64,000 nucleotides of DNA from positions 62,001-126,000 of the forward strand of contig DDVX01000002.1 in NCBI GenBank assembly GCA_002345575.1, written 5' to 3'. Positions within the stretch are counted from its first letter, which is position 1. Each line of letters begins with the position of its first letter. Made by a program: the position numbers and the translations under genes. Of this stretch, positions 57,019 to 64,000 are shown one piece after another. Source of the stretch: Stutzerimonas stutzeri (GTDB taxonomy: Bacteria > Pseudomonadota > Gammaproteobacteria > Pseudomonadales > Pseudomonadaceae). The notes beneath the pieces were generated by a model. That model made no database searches. It was not told the DNA's origin and saw only the letters and a program-made list of their open reading frames with translations.

Positions 57019-57969
57019 CTAGGCTTCGGCTGTCTGCCCAGAAGGTTCGAGGCTGATCCACCAGGGCAAGCGCCGGTTGATACGCAGCGGCAAGGTGCTT
57101 TGCAGCGCATCCAGCACCCGCTCGGTATCCGCCAGCGGAAAGGCGCCCACCACCCGCAAATCGGCGATGCGCGGATCGCAACCGATGTAGCCGGGCCGAT
57201 AGCGGCCCAGTTCGGCAACGAAGTCTTCCAGGCGCTGGTTGTCGGCCAGCAGTACGCCGTTGGACCACGCCTGGCTGGCGACCTGAGCGGGTTGCGCCGG
57301 GCGAACGAAATCGCTGCCGAAGGTGGTCTGCTGTCCCGAGGCGATTGCCTGCGACTCGCCGAGGCTGGTCGGTTGTATTTCAACCGTCCCGGCAAAGACG
57401 TTGAGCTGGGTCAGCCCCTGGTGCTGCCGGACCGCAAAGTGAGCGTGCTGGTGTGTTCGCAAATGACCTTCAGCCGTACGTAACAGCAAGGGGCGTTGTT
57501 CGAACGGCGTATCGAGCAGCAATTCGCCGCGATACAGCGATAGCTGGCGGACATGCCGATCGAAAGCCACGTCTACTGCACTGTCGGTGTTCAGCCATAA
57601 CTGCGAGCCGTCCGCCAGGCGCAGGTCGCGGACTTCACCGACAGCAGTGCGCAGATCCGCCGTCCATTCCCGCCATGAAGTCAGGCCCGTGGCCAGCGCA
57701 CCGCCACTCATCAGCGAGAGCATCTTCAGCGCCTGTCGCCGGTTGGGTTGGCGTTGTTGCAGCAGACGCTCAGCCGACCGTGCGACCCGGTCATCCGCCA
57801 GCGGCTGAAACTGGCCGCTGATCCGCTCCACCCGCTGCCAGGCAGCTGCGTGTTGCGGTTCACGCAACCAGGCGCGCCAGGCCAGACCATCCGCCTCGCT
57901 GGCCGAGCCCGACTGCAGCACCGCGAACCATTGCGCAGCTTCCTGCAGTACTTGGTAATCGGCGTTCAC
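57019..57969 (-). CDS. FecR-family anti-sigma factor
   Basis: 316 residues. An N-terminal cytoplasmic domain (AAQWFAVLQSGSASEADGLAWRAWLREPQHAAAWQRVE) is the FecR/DUF4880 sigma-binding pattern. A short segment near residue 85-100 (LMSGGALATGLTSWREW) is the membrane helix. The FecR beta domain has LADGSQLWLNTDSAVDVAFDRHVRQLSLYRGELLLD and a C-terminal secretin-like half that meets the receptor's signalling domain. Overlaps the sigma gene by 4 bases. It relays siderophore binding across the inner membrane. Confidence 0.92.
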   Translation of the reverse strand: MNADYQVLQEAAQWFAVLQSGSASEADGLAWRAWLREPQHAAAWQRVERISGQFQPLADDRVARSAERLLQQRQPNRRQALKMLSLMSGGALATGLTSWREWTADLRTAVGEVRDLRLADGSQLWLNTDSAVDVAFDRHVRQLSLYRGELLLDTPFEQRPLLLRTAEGHLRTHQHAHFAVRQHQGLTQLNVFAGTVEIQPTSLGESQAIASGQQTTFGSDFVRPAQPAQVASQAWSNGVLLADNQRLEDFVAELGRYRPGYIGCDPRIADLRVVGAFPLADTERVLDALQSTLPLRINRRLPWWISLEPSGQTAEA

Positions 57970-58481
57970 GGCTCTTCCACCAACAGCAGGCAGTGCAGCA
58001 TTGCCTGCGCCATGTATTTCTTGACCATACGCTCGGAGATACCCAGGTGCACCGCAATCGCTGCGTAGGTCATGCCGTGCAACTGAGACATGAGAAACGC
58101 CGCGCGCGCCTTCGAAGGCAGCCGGGCCAGCATCGCGTCGATGCGCAACAGGGTCTCGACAATCAGCGCCTGGGATTCGGGCGACGGCGCGACTGCCTCA
58201 GGCTGCAGTGCCAGGGCATCGAGATAGGCCTGCTCGATTTGACGGCGGCGCCAGTGGTTGATAAGCAGCCCCTTGGCGATGGTATGCAGATAGGCCCGTG
58301 GCTCACGAAGAGCGGCCATGTCCTGCTCCTTGCCGAGCAACCGGACGAAGGTGTCCTGGGCCAAGTCGGCGGCGTTCTGGCTGCAGCCCAGCTGACGCCG
58401 CAACCAGCCGTTCAGCCAGCCTTGATGATCGACGTAGAGCCGATGTATGAGTTGTTGTCGGACAAGACCGTCGGCTGCCAT
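57966..58481 (-). CDS. FecI-family ECF sigma factor (iron starvation)
   Basis: 171 residues. Region 2 is WLNGWLRRQLGCSQNAADLAQDTFVRLL with RAYLHTIAKGLLINHWRRR, and region 4 is RLPSKARAAFLMSQLHGMTYAAIAVHLGISERMVKKYMAQAM, a typical helix-turn-helix. This is the FecI/FpvI/FoxI group that activates an adjacent TonB-dependent receptor gene. Its expression is expected to be iron-repressed through the Fur box about 30 bases upstream. First gene of the operon; a ribosome site GGGAGGTGC lies before ATG 58481. Confidence 0.93.
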   Translation of the reverse strand: MAADGLVRQQLIHRLYVDHQGWLNGWLRRQLGCSQNAADLAQDTFVRLLGKEQDMAALREPRAYLHTIAKGLLINHWRRRQIEQAYLDALALQPEAVAPSPESQALIVETLLRIDAMLARLPSKARAAFLMSQLHGMTYAAIAVHLGISERMVKKYMAQAMLHCLLLVEEP

Positions 58482-58511
58482 AGCACCTCCCGCATAGCTT
58501 GGCGGGAGATG

Positions 58512-58530
58512 ATAACGCTTCTCAATATCG
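58512..58530 (-). promoter_or_regulatory. Fur box upstream of the iron-starvation sigma gene
   Basis: GATAACGCTTCTCAATATC matches the 19-base Fur consensus (GATAATGATAATCATTATC) at 14 positions, with both outer arms intact. It is 31 bases upstream of the sigma factor start codon, a normal location for iron repression. It explains how the whole uptake system would respond to iron. Confidence 0.75.
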
Positions 58531-58596
58531 TAGATCTAGCAGCATGCTTCCAGGCTGATGCGCTCATCTCAAGCTCAGGCGGAGTTTTTTACAGGC

Positions 58597-58724
58597 AAAA
58601 AAAACCTCGAACTTCATTGGGGGAGGGGGAAGTTCGAGGTTGAATTCGGACCGCTAGGGCGGGGTCCGAAGATCTGCCAACACTTAACACAACAAGGAGC
58701 ATCGAAGAGCTTTCACACCCTTCG
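58597..58724 (-). ncRNA. ersA: ErsA-like small RNA, about 128 nt
   Basis: On the minus strand downstream of polA. It begins near 58724, a few bases after a sigma-22 type promoter, and ends at a strong terminator: a 12-bp perfect stem (58603-58614 and 58630-58641) followed by eight T residues. The loop holds a C-rich stretch (CCCCCTCCCCC on the RNA), available for base pairing with Shine-Dalgarno regions, and a second 8-bp hairpin (TTCGGACC / GGTCCGAA on the plus strand) lies upstream. In P. aeruginosa, ErsA is a 132-nt envelope-stress sRNA encoded beside polA and driven by AlgU; it represses algC. Position, length, promoter and terminator all agree; the match is by features, not by alignment. 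Confidence 0.75.
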
Positions 58725-58729
58725 AAGGC

Positions 58730-58757
58730 TAGGACTCCCTTATTTGCGCTGAAGTTC
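58730..58757 (-). promoter_or_regulatory. AlgU (sigma-22/RpoE type) promoter of the ErsA-like RNA
   Basis: On the minus strand, GAACTT (plus 58752-58757) and TCCTA (plus 58730-58734) are separated by 17 bases, close to the sigma-22 consensus GAACTT-N16-17-TCtgA. The -35 box is perfect. The predicted start falls six to eight bases after the -10 box, in line with the 5' end of the predicted RNA. Confidence 0.7.
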
Positions 58758-58843
58758 AACGCACCGCAAAAAATATCTGCCTTGGCACGCCGTCGAAAAC
58801 GAAGCATCGCCGGCACCGGTGCGTCTCATGCGGCGGCCCGCTA

Positions 58844-61585
58844 TCAGTGGGCTTCGTCCCAGTTATTGCCAATACCGGCCTCCACCAGCAGCGGTACATC
58901 CAGCTCAGCGGCTTGGCTCATCAGCGGGCAAAGCGCCTCGCGCACCTGCTCGACGAGGTCCTCGCGAACCTCCAGCACCAGTTCATCATGTACCTGCAGG
59001 ATGATCCGCGCATCCAGGCCGCTGTCCTGCAACCAGGTATCCACGGTGATCATGGCACGCTTGATGATGTCTGCTGCGGTGCCCTGCATCGGCGCGTTGA
59101 TCGCGGTACGTTCGGCGCCCTTGCGCATGGCGCCGTTCTTCGAATTGATCTCCGGCAGGTACAGGCGGCGCCCGAACAGCGTTTCCACGTACCCCTGCTC
59201 GGCGGCCTGGGTGCGGGTGCGCTCCATGTAGGCCAGCACGCCGGGATAGCGGACAAAGTAGCGGTCGATGTATTCCTGCGCCTCCTTGCGGCCGACGTCG
59301 ATTTGCTTGGCCAGACCAAAGGCACTCATGCCGTAGATCAGGCCGAAGTTGATCGCCTTGGCGCTGCGCCGCATGTCGTTGGTGACCTGGTCCAGCGGCA
59401 CGCCGAAGACCTCGGCGGCGGTGGCGCGGTGCACGTCCAGGTCGTTCTGAAACGCATGCAGCAGGCCTTCGTCCTGGGCCAGGTGGGCCATGATGCGCAG
59501 TTCGATCTGCGAGTAGTCAGCCGCCAGCAGCTTGTAGCCGGGTGCGGCGACGAAGGCCTGGCGGATTCGCCGGCCCTCGGCGGTACGGATCGGGATGTTC
59601 TGCAGGTTCGGGTCCGACGAGGACAGGCGCCCGGTGGCGGTCACCGCCTGGTGATAGCTGGTGTGGATGCGCCCAGTGCGCGGATTGATCTGCTGCGGCA
59701 GCTTGTCGGTGTAGGTGCCCTTAAGCTTGCTCAAGGAGCGGTGCTGCATGATCACCCGGGGCAGCGGATAGTCGCGCTCGGCTAGCTCGGCGAGCACGGC
59801 CTCAGCGGTGGAGGGCTGGCCGCCGGCGGTTTTCGACAGCACCGGGCAGCCGAGTTTTTCATAGAGAATCGTGCCCAGCTGCTTGGGCGAGCCGAGGTTG
59901 AATTCCTCACCGGCAATCTCGAAGGCTTCGCGCTCCAGCGCGACCAGCTTCTCGCCCAGCTCGACACTCTGCTGACCGAGCAACTTGGCATCCACCAGCG
60001 CGCCATTGCGCTCGATGCGTGCCAGCACCGGCGCCAGCGGCATCTCGATCTCGTTCAGTACTGTGAGCAGCGACGGCGTGGCACCGAGCTTTTCCTGCAG
60101 CGCCTGGTGCAGGCGCAGAGTGATATCGGCATCCTCGGCGGCATAAGGCCCGGCCTGCTCGATGGCGATCTGGTCGAAGGTCAGCTGCTTGGCGCCCTTG
60201 CCGGCAATGTCCTCGAAGCGGATGGTGCCGCGGCCGAGGTATTTCAGCGCCAGGCTATCCATATCGTGGCGGGTGGCGGTGGCATCCAGCACGTAGGATT
60301 CGAGCATGGTGTCGAATTGCATACCGCGCATTTCGATGCCGTAGTGCATCAGCACGTTCATGTCGTACTTGCCGTGTTGGCAGATCTTGGCGCGCTTGTC
60401 GTCTTCCAGCAGTGGCTTGAACGCGGCGAGCACACTGTCGCGGTCGAGCTGCTGGGGCACGCCCATATAGCTGTGGCCTAGCGGCACGTAGGCGGCTTTG
60501 CCGGTCTCGATGGCGAAGGACAGGCCTACCAGCTGCGCTTTCTGCGCGTCGATGCTGGTGGTTTCGGTGTCGAATGCGAAACATTCGGCGCCTTGCAGCT
60601 GCGCCAGCCAGCGGTCGAGGTCGGCCTGTTCGAGAATAGTCTCGTATTCGGCTTCGGCCTGGATCGAAGCGCCTTCCGTCATGGTCTCATCGCGTTCGGC
60701 AGCTTTCGCTTCGCGCAGCAGCTCGTCGAGCCACTGCTTGAATTCCAGTTCGCGGTAGAGCGCAATCAGAGCTTCGCGATGGGGCTCGCCCGGCATCAGC
60801 TCGGTCACTTGCACATCCAGCGACACGTCGAGCTTGATCGTGGCCAGTTCGTAGGACATGAACGCCGCATCACGGTGTTCTTCGAGTTTCGCGCCCAGAG
60901 TCTTGGCGCCACGAATCGGCAGCGCCGCGACCTGATCCAGGTTGTCGTAGAGGCCCTTGAGCCCGCCAGGAATGCCATTGAGCAGGCCGCACGCCGTTTT
61001 CTCACCAACACCGGGCACACCAGGGATGTTGTCCACCTTGTCGCCCATCAGCGCAAGGAAGTCGATGATCAGCTCGGGGCCGACGCCGAACTTGGTGCGC
61101 ACGCCCTCGATGTCGTAGATGCTGCCGGTCATGGTGTTGACCAGCGTGACGTGGGGGCAGACCAGCTGCGCCATGTCCTTGTCACCGGTGGAAATCACCA
61201 CGTCGCGGCCCAGCGCCGCACACTGGCGCGCCAGGGTGCCGATCACGTCATCGGCCTCAACGCCTTCGACGCACAGCAGCGGCAGGCCCAGCGCACGTAC
61301 GCTGGCATGCAGCGGCTCGATCTGACCGCGTAGGTCGTCCGGCATCGGCGGGCGATGGGATTTGTATTCGGCAAACAGCTCGTCGCGGAAGGTCGGCCCC
61401 TTGGCATCGAAGACCACCGCAAACGGGCTTTCCGGATACTGCCGGCGCAGCGACAGCAGCATGTTCAGCACGCCTTTAACCGCGCCGGTAGGCTTGCCCG
61501 TGGAGGTGGTCAGCGGCGGCAGGGCATGGAATGCGCGATAGAGGTAGGACGAACCGTCTACCAGGACCAGAGGCGTTTGACTCAT
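58844..61585 (-). CDS. polA: DNA polymerase I
   Basis: Fills gaps and removes RNA primers during replication and repair. 913 residues: the N-terminal 5'-3' nuclease (LVLVDGSSYLYRAFHALPP, VVFDAKGPTFRDELF, STGDKDMAQLV), a 3'-5' exonuclease-like domain with FAFDTETTSID, and the polymerase domain with RLSSSDPNLQNIP, the palm motif DYSQIELRIMAHL, RRSAKAINFGLIYGMSAFGLA and the catalytic QVHDELVLEV. ATG 61585 matches the usual start; the longer frame has no ribosome site. The ErsA-like RNA follows on the same strand. Confidence 0.96.
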   Translation of the reverse strand: MSQTPLVLVDGSSYLYRAFHALPPLTTSTGKPTGAVKGVLNMLLSLRRQYPESPFAVVFDAKGPTFRDELFAEYKSHRPPMPDDLRGQIEPLHASVRALGLPLLCVEGVEADDVIGTLARQCAALGRDVVISTGDKDMAQLVCPHVTLVNTMTGSIYDIEGVRTKFGVGPELIIDFLALMGDKVDNIPGVPGVGEKTACGLLNGIPGGLKGLYDNLDQVAALPIRGAKTLGAKLEEHRDAAFMSYELATIKLDVSLDVQVTELMPGEPHREALIALYRELEFKQWLDELLREAKAAERDETMTEGASIQAEAEYETILEQADLDRWLAQLQGAECFAFDTETTSIDAQKAQLVGLSFAIETGKAAYVPLGHSYMGVPQQLDRDSVLAAFKPLLEDDKRAKICQHGKYDMNVLMHYGIEMRGMQFDTMLESYVLDATATRHDMDSLALKYLGRGTIRFEDIAGKGAKQLTFDQIAIEQAGPYAAEDADITLRLHQALQEKLGATPSLLTVLNEIEMPLAPVLARIERNGALVDAKLLGQQSVELGEKLVALEREAFEIAGEEFNLGSPKQLGTILYEKLGCPVLSKTAGGQPSTAEAVLAELAERDYPLPRVIMQHRSLSKLKGTYTDKLPQQINPRTGRIHTSYHQAVTATGRLSSSDPNLQNIPIRTAEGRRIRQAFVAAPGYKLLAADYSQIELRIMAHLAQDEGLLHAFQNDLDVHRATAAEVFGVPLDQVTNDMRRSAKAINFGLIYGMSAFGLAKQIDVGRKEAQEYIDRYFVRYPGVLAYMERTRTQAAEQGYVETLFGRRLYLPEINSKNGAMRKGAERTAINAPMQGTAADIIKRAMITVDTWLQDSGLDARIILQVHDELVLEVREDLVEQVREALCPLMSQAAELDVPLLVEAGIGNNWDEAH

Positions 61586-61661
61586 GAGCGGGATCAACCT
61601 TTTCGACGGTCCGGGCGCTAGAATGCCCCGGACCAATCATTGGAAAAGGGGCAAGGTTATC

Positions 61662-61943
61662 ATGCGGACTATCAAATACCTGATGCTGGCCGCTGTGCTG
61701 GCAAGCGTTCCGCTGGCCGGTTTTGCCCAGGAATCGGTGGACGGAGATCCAGACGTCACCATCCGCCAGGAAGGCGAACGCACTGTCGAGGAGTACCGCG
61801 TCAACGGCTTTCTCTACGCTGTGAAAGTCACGCCCAAGCACGGTAAGCCCTACTTCCTAGTGCGCGCTGATGGCGACAGCAATTTCGTCCGTGCCGATCA
61901 GCCGGACATGTTGATCCCCGCCTGGGAAATCTTCCGCTGGTAA
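61662..61943 (+). CDS. DUF2782-family exported protein
   Basis: 93 residues: signal peptide (YLMLAAVLASVPLAGFAQ), then DVTIRQEGERTVEEYRVNGFLYAVKVTPKHGKPYFLV, a compact beta fold, ending PAWEIFRW. This is the DUF2782 family found between polA and thrB in pseudomonads (PA5494 in P. aeruginosa). AAGG lies 7 bases before ATG 61662. Divergent from polA with about 76 bases between starts; co-directional with thrB. No function is known. Confidence 0.87.
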   Translation: MRTIKYLMLAAVLASVPLAGFAQESVDGDPDVTIRQEGERTVEEYRVNGFLYAVKVTPKHGKPYFLVRADGDSNFVRADQPDMLIPAWEIFRW

Positions 61944-61973
61944 GCATCGGCCATCATCGAGGCACGAACCCCC

Positions 61974-62924
61974 ATGTCTGTATTCACGCCACTTGAGCAC
62001 CACGAACTGGAAGCCTTCCTGGCGCCTTTCCGCCTGGGGCGCCTGCGTGACTTCCAGGGGATCGTCGCTGGCACCGAAAACAGTAACTTCTTCGTCAGCC
62101 TGGAGCAGGGCGAATACGTTCTTACGCTGATCGAACGCGGACCGGTGCAGGACCTACCGTTCTTCATCGAGCTGCTCGACGTGCTGCATCAGGCGCGTAT
62201 TCCCGTACCCCACGCCGTACGCACCGCCGAAGGTGTGGCACTGGGCACGTTGGCGGAAAAACCGGCATTGCTGCAGCCACGCCTGCCGGGCCGACACGTC
62301 ACCTCGCCGAATGCCGCCCACTGCAGTGAAGTAGGGCGCCTCCTGGCGCGCATACACCTGGCGACCCGCGAGCGTATCCTGGAGCGCCCCAGCGACCGTG
62401 GCCCCGATTGGATGCAGCGGGAAGGGCCGAGTCTGGGGCTGAACCTGCCCGACAAGCAATTGCCGCTGTTGCGCGACGGCCTGGCGGAAATCGCCGAGCT
62501 GAAACCGAAATTCCGCGCCCTGCCCAGGGCTAACCTGCATGCCGATCTGTTCCGCGACAACGTATTGTTCGAAGGCAGCCACCTGACCGGGGTGATCGAC
62601 TTCTACAACGCCTGCTCGGGGCCGATGCTCTATGACGTGGCAATTGCAGTGAATGACTGGTGCTCACACCCCAACGGCGAAATCGACGAAGAGCGCAGCC
62701 GGCCCCTGCTTGCAGCCTATTCCGCCCTGCGCCGTTTCACCCCCGCCGAAGCCGAACTCTGGCAGCCGATGCTACGTATGGCCTGCGTGCGTTTCTGGCT
62801 CTCGCGGCTGGTCGCCGCACAGCAGATTGCCGGCCAGCAGGTGCTGGTCAAGGACCCCAACGAGTTCCACCGCCTGCTGCGGGCGCGCCAGCATTTTCAC
62901 AGTGTGCTGCCGTTCGCGCTTTAG
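61974..62924 (+). CDS. thrB: Homoserine kinase, APH-fold type
   Basis: Phosphorylates homoserine in threonine synthesis. 316 residues of the aminoglycoside phosphotransferase-like fold used by pseudomonad ThrB. It shows ENSNFFVSLEQGEYVLTLIER near the start (nucleotide loop), then the Brenner-type catalytic loop LPRANLHADLFRDNVLF and the metal-binding GVIDFYNACSGP. Follows the DUF2782 gene by 30 bases and is probably co-transcribed. No attenuator or leader peptide was seen upstream. Confidence 0.93.
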   Translation: MSVFTPLEHHELEAFLAPFRLGRLRDFQGIVAGTENSNFFVSLEQGEYVLTLIERGPVQDLPFFIELLDVLHQARIPVPHAVRTAEGVALGTLAEKPALLQPRLPGRHVTSPNAAHCSEVGRLLARIHLATRERILERPSDRGPDWMQREGPSLGLNLPDKQLPLLRDGLAEIAELKPKFRALPRANLHADLFRDNVLFEGSHLTGVIDFYNACSGPMLYDVAIAVNDWCSHPNGEIDEERSRPLLAAYSALRRFTPAEAELWQPMLRMACVRFWLSRLVAAQQIAGQQVLVKDPNEFHRLLRARQHFHSVLPFAL

Positions 62925-62953
62925 CTCGGGCGGTAGCAACCAATCGGTTGGCA

Positions 62954-62990
62954 GCGCCGGCTCCCGGTGCAACGGGACAACGACCGGCGC
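62954..62990. terminator. Nested hairpin between thrB and the flavoprotein gene
   Basis: GCGCCGG (62954-62960) pairs with CCGGCGC (62984-62990), and inside it CCCG pairs with CGGG. The structure lies between the convergent thrB and flavoprotein genes, but no T run follows on either strand, so termination is only probable. Confidence 0.4.
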
Positions 62991-63002
62991 CACCTCCTGG
63001 CT

Positions 63003-64000
63003 CTACCCGCGATGGTGGCTCGGTGCAAGCTTGTAAACCGAGGTATCCAGCTCTTCGAAACGGGCCTTGAGTTGCAGCGCCAGGTACAGCGAGTAATGCC
63101 GCGACTGGTGCAGATTACCGCCGTGGAACCAGAGATTATCCTGCTGGGTAGGCTTCCACATGTTGCGCAACTCGCCTTCATACGGGCCTGGATCGTTGGT
63201 GGTGCCGGACCCCAGGCCCCAGCAGCGCCCGACCTTGTCTGCCACGTCCTGAGAGATCAGTTTGGCTGCCCAGCCGTTCATCGAGCCGTAGCCTGTGGCA
63301 TAGACAATCAGATCGGCCGGCAGACGGCTGCCATCGGTGAGCACCACGGCGTCTTTTTCGATCCGTTCGACGCCCAGCCCCGGTGCGCTTTTCAGTTTGA
63401 TGGTGCCATTGGCGATCAGCTCCGAGGCGCCAACGTCGATGTAATAGCCCGAGCCCCGGCGAACGTATTTTAGAAACAGCCCGGATTCGTCGTCGCCGAA
63501 GTCCAGCATGAAGCCCGCCGCGGTAAGCCGATCATAGAACGCCTTGTCGCGCGCTTTGACCTGGTCGAACGCCTGGCGATGGAACTCGGGCAGCACCTTG
63601 TACGGAATCGAGGCGAAGAGCATGTCGGCCTTGTCCGTCGTGACGCCCTGCTCCAGGGCATCCTCCGAATAAAGCGGGCCGAAGACGATGTCCATCAGCG
63701 AGTCGGAACGCACGATATGGGTGCTGGAGCGCTGGATCATGGTGACTTCAGCACCGTTTTCCACCAGATCGGCACAAATGTCATGCGCCGAATTGTTGGC
63801 CCCGATGACCACCGCGCGCTTGCCGCGCCAGGCATCGCCGCCCGGGTGTCGGCTGGAATGGTGCTGCTGGCCGGCGAAGGCTTCGGCGCCGGGATAGACC
63901 GGCACGTTAGGTACACCGGACATGCCCGTCGCGAGGATCAATTGGGTGGGTTTGAGCGTCACCGGCTTGCCGTCGCGCAATACCTTCACCGTCCAGTGGC
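63003..64000 (-). CDS. FMO-like FAD/NAD(P)-dependent monooxygenase, 5' end outside the window
   Basis: The frame is open to the right edge, so about 331 C-terminal residues are seen. ILATGMSGVPNVPVYPG is the typical second Rossmann entry of flavin-containing monooxygenases, and KRAVVIGANNSAHDICADL is the NADP-binding GxGxxN/S motif in its GANNSA form. LIVYATGYGSM (ATG motif) and a C-terminal HQSRHYSLYLALQLKAR complete the pattern. The FAD-binding N-terminus and the FMO fingerprint would lie beyond 64000. Likely oxidises a small organic substrate, unknown here. It is convergent with thrB. Confidence 0.82.
   Translation of the reverse strand, partial: HWTVKVLRDGKPVTLKPTQLILATGMSGVPNVPVYPGAEAFAGQQHHSSRHPGGDAWRGKRAVVIGANNSAHDICADLVENGAEVTMIQRSSTHIVRSDSLMDIVFGPLYSEDALEQGVTTDKADMLFASIPYKVLPEFHRQAFDQVKARDKAFYDRLTAAGFMLDFGDDESGLFLKYVRRGSGYYIDVGASELIANGTIKLKSAPGLGVERIEKDAVVLTDGSRLPADLIVYATGYGSMNGWAAKLISQDVADKVGRCWGLGSGTTNDPGPYEGELRNMWKPTQQDNLWFHGGNLHQSRHYSLYLALQLKARFEELDTSVYKLAPSHHRG

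Noticed and set aside
1..64000. CRISPR arrays, prophage, integrons or insertion sequences
   Set aside because: No regularly spaced direct repeats, cas genes, integrase or transposase genes were found, and gene content is chromosomal core plus small accessory operons.

Overview
The window reads as a stretch of chromosome from a high-GC gammaproteobacterium of the Pseudomonas stutzeri complex (Stutzerimonas). The gene orders dprA-tsaC-qor-hemF-aroE, coxB-coxA-ctaG-coxC-surf1-ctaA-cyoE-sco and polA-DUF2782-thrB are those of pseudomonads. The 689-residue trehalose synthase at 7.0-9.1 kb matches my memory of the P. stutzeri enzyme in both length and sequence. No rRNA, tRNA, CRISPR array, prophage or insertion sequence was seen. 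Species-level identity is inference.

Layout. 0-5 kb: end of a LysM protein gene, dprA, tsaC, a quinone reductase, hemF and aroE. 5-9 kb: small envelope genes, pbpG and trehalose synthase. 9-14 kb: a hybrid histidine kinase with a MEDS-domain protein, an NfeD/SPFH pair and a DUF4126 membrane protein. 14-22 kb: a GST, a broken histidine kinase gene, galE, and a divergent operon of glycosyltransferase, UDP-galactopyranose mutase, clan-A glycosidase and ABC exporter that looks like a galactofuranose glycoconjugate pathway. 22-30 kb: dodecin, a luciferase-like oxidoreductase, two paralogous lipoproteins, a lipoprotein metallopeptidase, a pair of ferritin-like proteins, a HAD phosphatase, a gamma-carbonic anhydrase and an AraC regulator. 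30-35 kb: a BASS transporter, oligopeptidase A with a zinc-ribbon partner, and a radical-SAM gene under a perfect LexA box.

35-44 kb holds the complete aa3-type cytochrome c oxidase locus: subunits II, I and III, the copper chaperones Cox11 and Sco, Surf1, and the heme A pathway (CyoE, CtaA). 43.9-47.4 kb is a tightly coupled four-gene operon on the minus strand encoding DarA-like and DarB-like (dialkylresorcinol type) condensing enzymes, an unrecognised 136-residue protein and a BtrH-type acyltransferase-like protein. This is the best candidate for an uncharacterised biosynthetic system. 47.4-53 kb: a DUF2141 protein, lipocalin Blc, small exported proteins, and a TAXI-type TRAP transporter with its DUF1850 partner.

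53-58.5 kb is an iron-starvation cell-surface signalling operon, in the order sigma factor, anti-sigma factor, TonB-dependent receptor, PepSY membrane protein. This order resembles foxI-foxR-foxA-foxB, and a good Fur box precedes the sigma gene. Between it and polA lies a small RNA that fits ErsA: an AlgU/sigma-22 type promoter and a strong terminator, giving about 128 nt. The window closes with polA, a DUF2782 gene, thrB and the 3' part of an FMO-like flavoprotein gene. Short palindromic repeats, several of the GTGGATAA/TTATCCAC type, sit in several intergenic gaps.
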